Shown: piece by piece, positions 60,341-60,477 of the stretch
How the letters are laid out: every line of letters begins with the position of its first letter
Position numbering within the stretch: the first letter of the stretch is position 1
DNA from: Fuscibacter oryzae
Lineage (GTDB): Bacteria; Pseudomonadota; Alphaproteobacteria; Rhodobacterales; Rhodobacteraceae
DNA length: 60,477 nt
Direction of reading: 5' to 3'
NCBI RefSeq assembly: GCF_016765795.1
Contig: NZ_JAESVP010000014.1
Location: 1 to 60,477 of the forward strand
Notes under the pieces: generated by a model
The model's database searches: none
Told to the model about the DNA's origin: nothing
The model's input: only the letters and a program-made list of their open reading frames with translations
Translations under genes and position numbers: made by a program

Positions 60341-60477
60341 ATGTCGGAAGACACCCCCCCCCCCTATTTCAACATTCAGCCTGATGCGGCCCTTGCCGAG
60401 TTGGGGGATGCCACCGACACCGCCAGCTTTGCCCGCATCGCCGAGGCTTGCGGCCGGGGGCGCGATGACCTGATCGG
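60341..60477 (+). CDS. parA: ParA, 5' portion (continues at window position 1-1369)
   Basis: ATG TCG GAA GAC begins the true parA reading frame (MSEDTPPPYFNIQPDAALAE), which runs off the right end and continues in frame at the left end of the window. Codons 5-8 contain an 11-base C run (60354-60364). Confidence 0.92.
   Translation, partial: MSEDTPPPYFNIQPDAALAELGDATDTASFARIAEACGRGRDDLI
60355..60477. repeat. Terminal direct repeat, right copy
   Basis: Exact copy of window bases 1-123, marking the circular junction. The boundary falls one base inside the 11-C run, which may be why the linear cut was made here. Confidence 0.93.

Noticed and set aside
1-60477. CRISPR arrays, tRNA/rRNA genes, insertion sequences, relaxase or type IV secretion genes, toxin-antitoxin pairs
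   Set aside because: Looked for and not seen by eye; small or divergent toxin-antitoxin genes could be missed.

Overview
The window reads as one complete circular plasmid from a Rhodobacterales-type alphaproteobacterium (Rhodobacteraceae), cut at an arbitrary point. The first 123 bases recur exactly as the last 123, so the unique circle would be 60,354 bp. parA is split by the cut, and its first 20 codons lie at the right end. The assignment to Rhodobacterales rests on four things: high G+C by eye, an RPA-type RepA with a divergent parAB pair, a VPLPA-CTERM/exosortase D system, and a protein resembling the gene transfer agent (GTA) head-spike base protein. I saw no rRNA, tRNA, CRISPR array, transposase, relaxase or conjugation gene.

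Backbone (about 58.8 kb through the junction to 2.5 kb): repA on the minus strand; an origin region with a perfect DnaA box and three tandem 22-bp iterons; then parA, a palindromic parS-like site and parB. A second near-identical parS-like palindrome lies about 5.9 kb away, between two glycosyltransferase genes near 55.86 kb.

Polysaccharide region 1 (2.5-11.5 kb): an outer-membrane factor, a GDSL/SGNH esterase, a hexapeptide acyltransferase, a membrane acyltransferase, a GT2, a Wzx-type flippase, a first VPLPA-CTERM protein and a DegT-type aminotransferase. A full CtrA-type box (TTAA-N7-TTAA) lies between the divergent acyltransferase genes. Next come two unknown small genes, a rhomboid protease and an Lrp/AsnC regulator.

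Leucine catabolism operon (13.9-23.75 kb), divergent from the Lrp gene: a fused indolepyruvate ferredoxin oxidoreductase-family protein, isovaleryl-CoA dehydrogenase, both methylcrotonyl-CoA carboxylase subunits, HMG-CoA lyase and a methylglutaconyl-CoA hydratase-type crotonase. It ends at a strong terminator. The next 0.7 kb is AT-rich, repeat-bearing and apparently non-coding, and is followed by a small remnant resembling a BRCT domain.

Polysaccharide region 2 (24.6-43 kb): two diverging operons build, chain-length-regulate and export an exopolysaccharide. The minus operon holds a priming sugar transferase, a giant TPR lipoprotein, a Wza-type protein, an outer-membrane barrel, exosortase D fused to EpsI, and UDP-glucose dehydrogenase. 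The plus operon holds an AAA ATPase, Wzz, a BY-kinase and a GT2. A second VPLPA-CTERM paralogue, a Wzy-like polymerase, a second membrane acyltransferase and a QueC-like PP-loop protein of unknown role follow.

Polysaccharide region 3 (43-58.8 kb): a type I secretion ABC/HlyD pair, several glycosyltransferases, an acetyltransferase, a pyruvyl transferase and a group of polymer-acting proteins. The last group comprises two paralogous beta-helix proteins (one with a Sec signal, one without a signal and with a lectin-like tail), plus a small protein resembling the GTA head-spike base, translationally coupled to a large SGNH-esterase fibre-like protein. Together the plasmid appears to make, decorate, export, remodel and possibly display a binding or receptor system for one acidic, acylated, pyruvylated exopolysaccharide.
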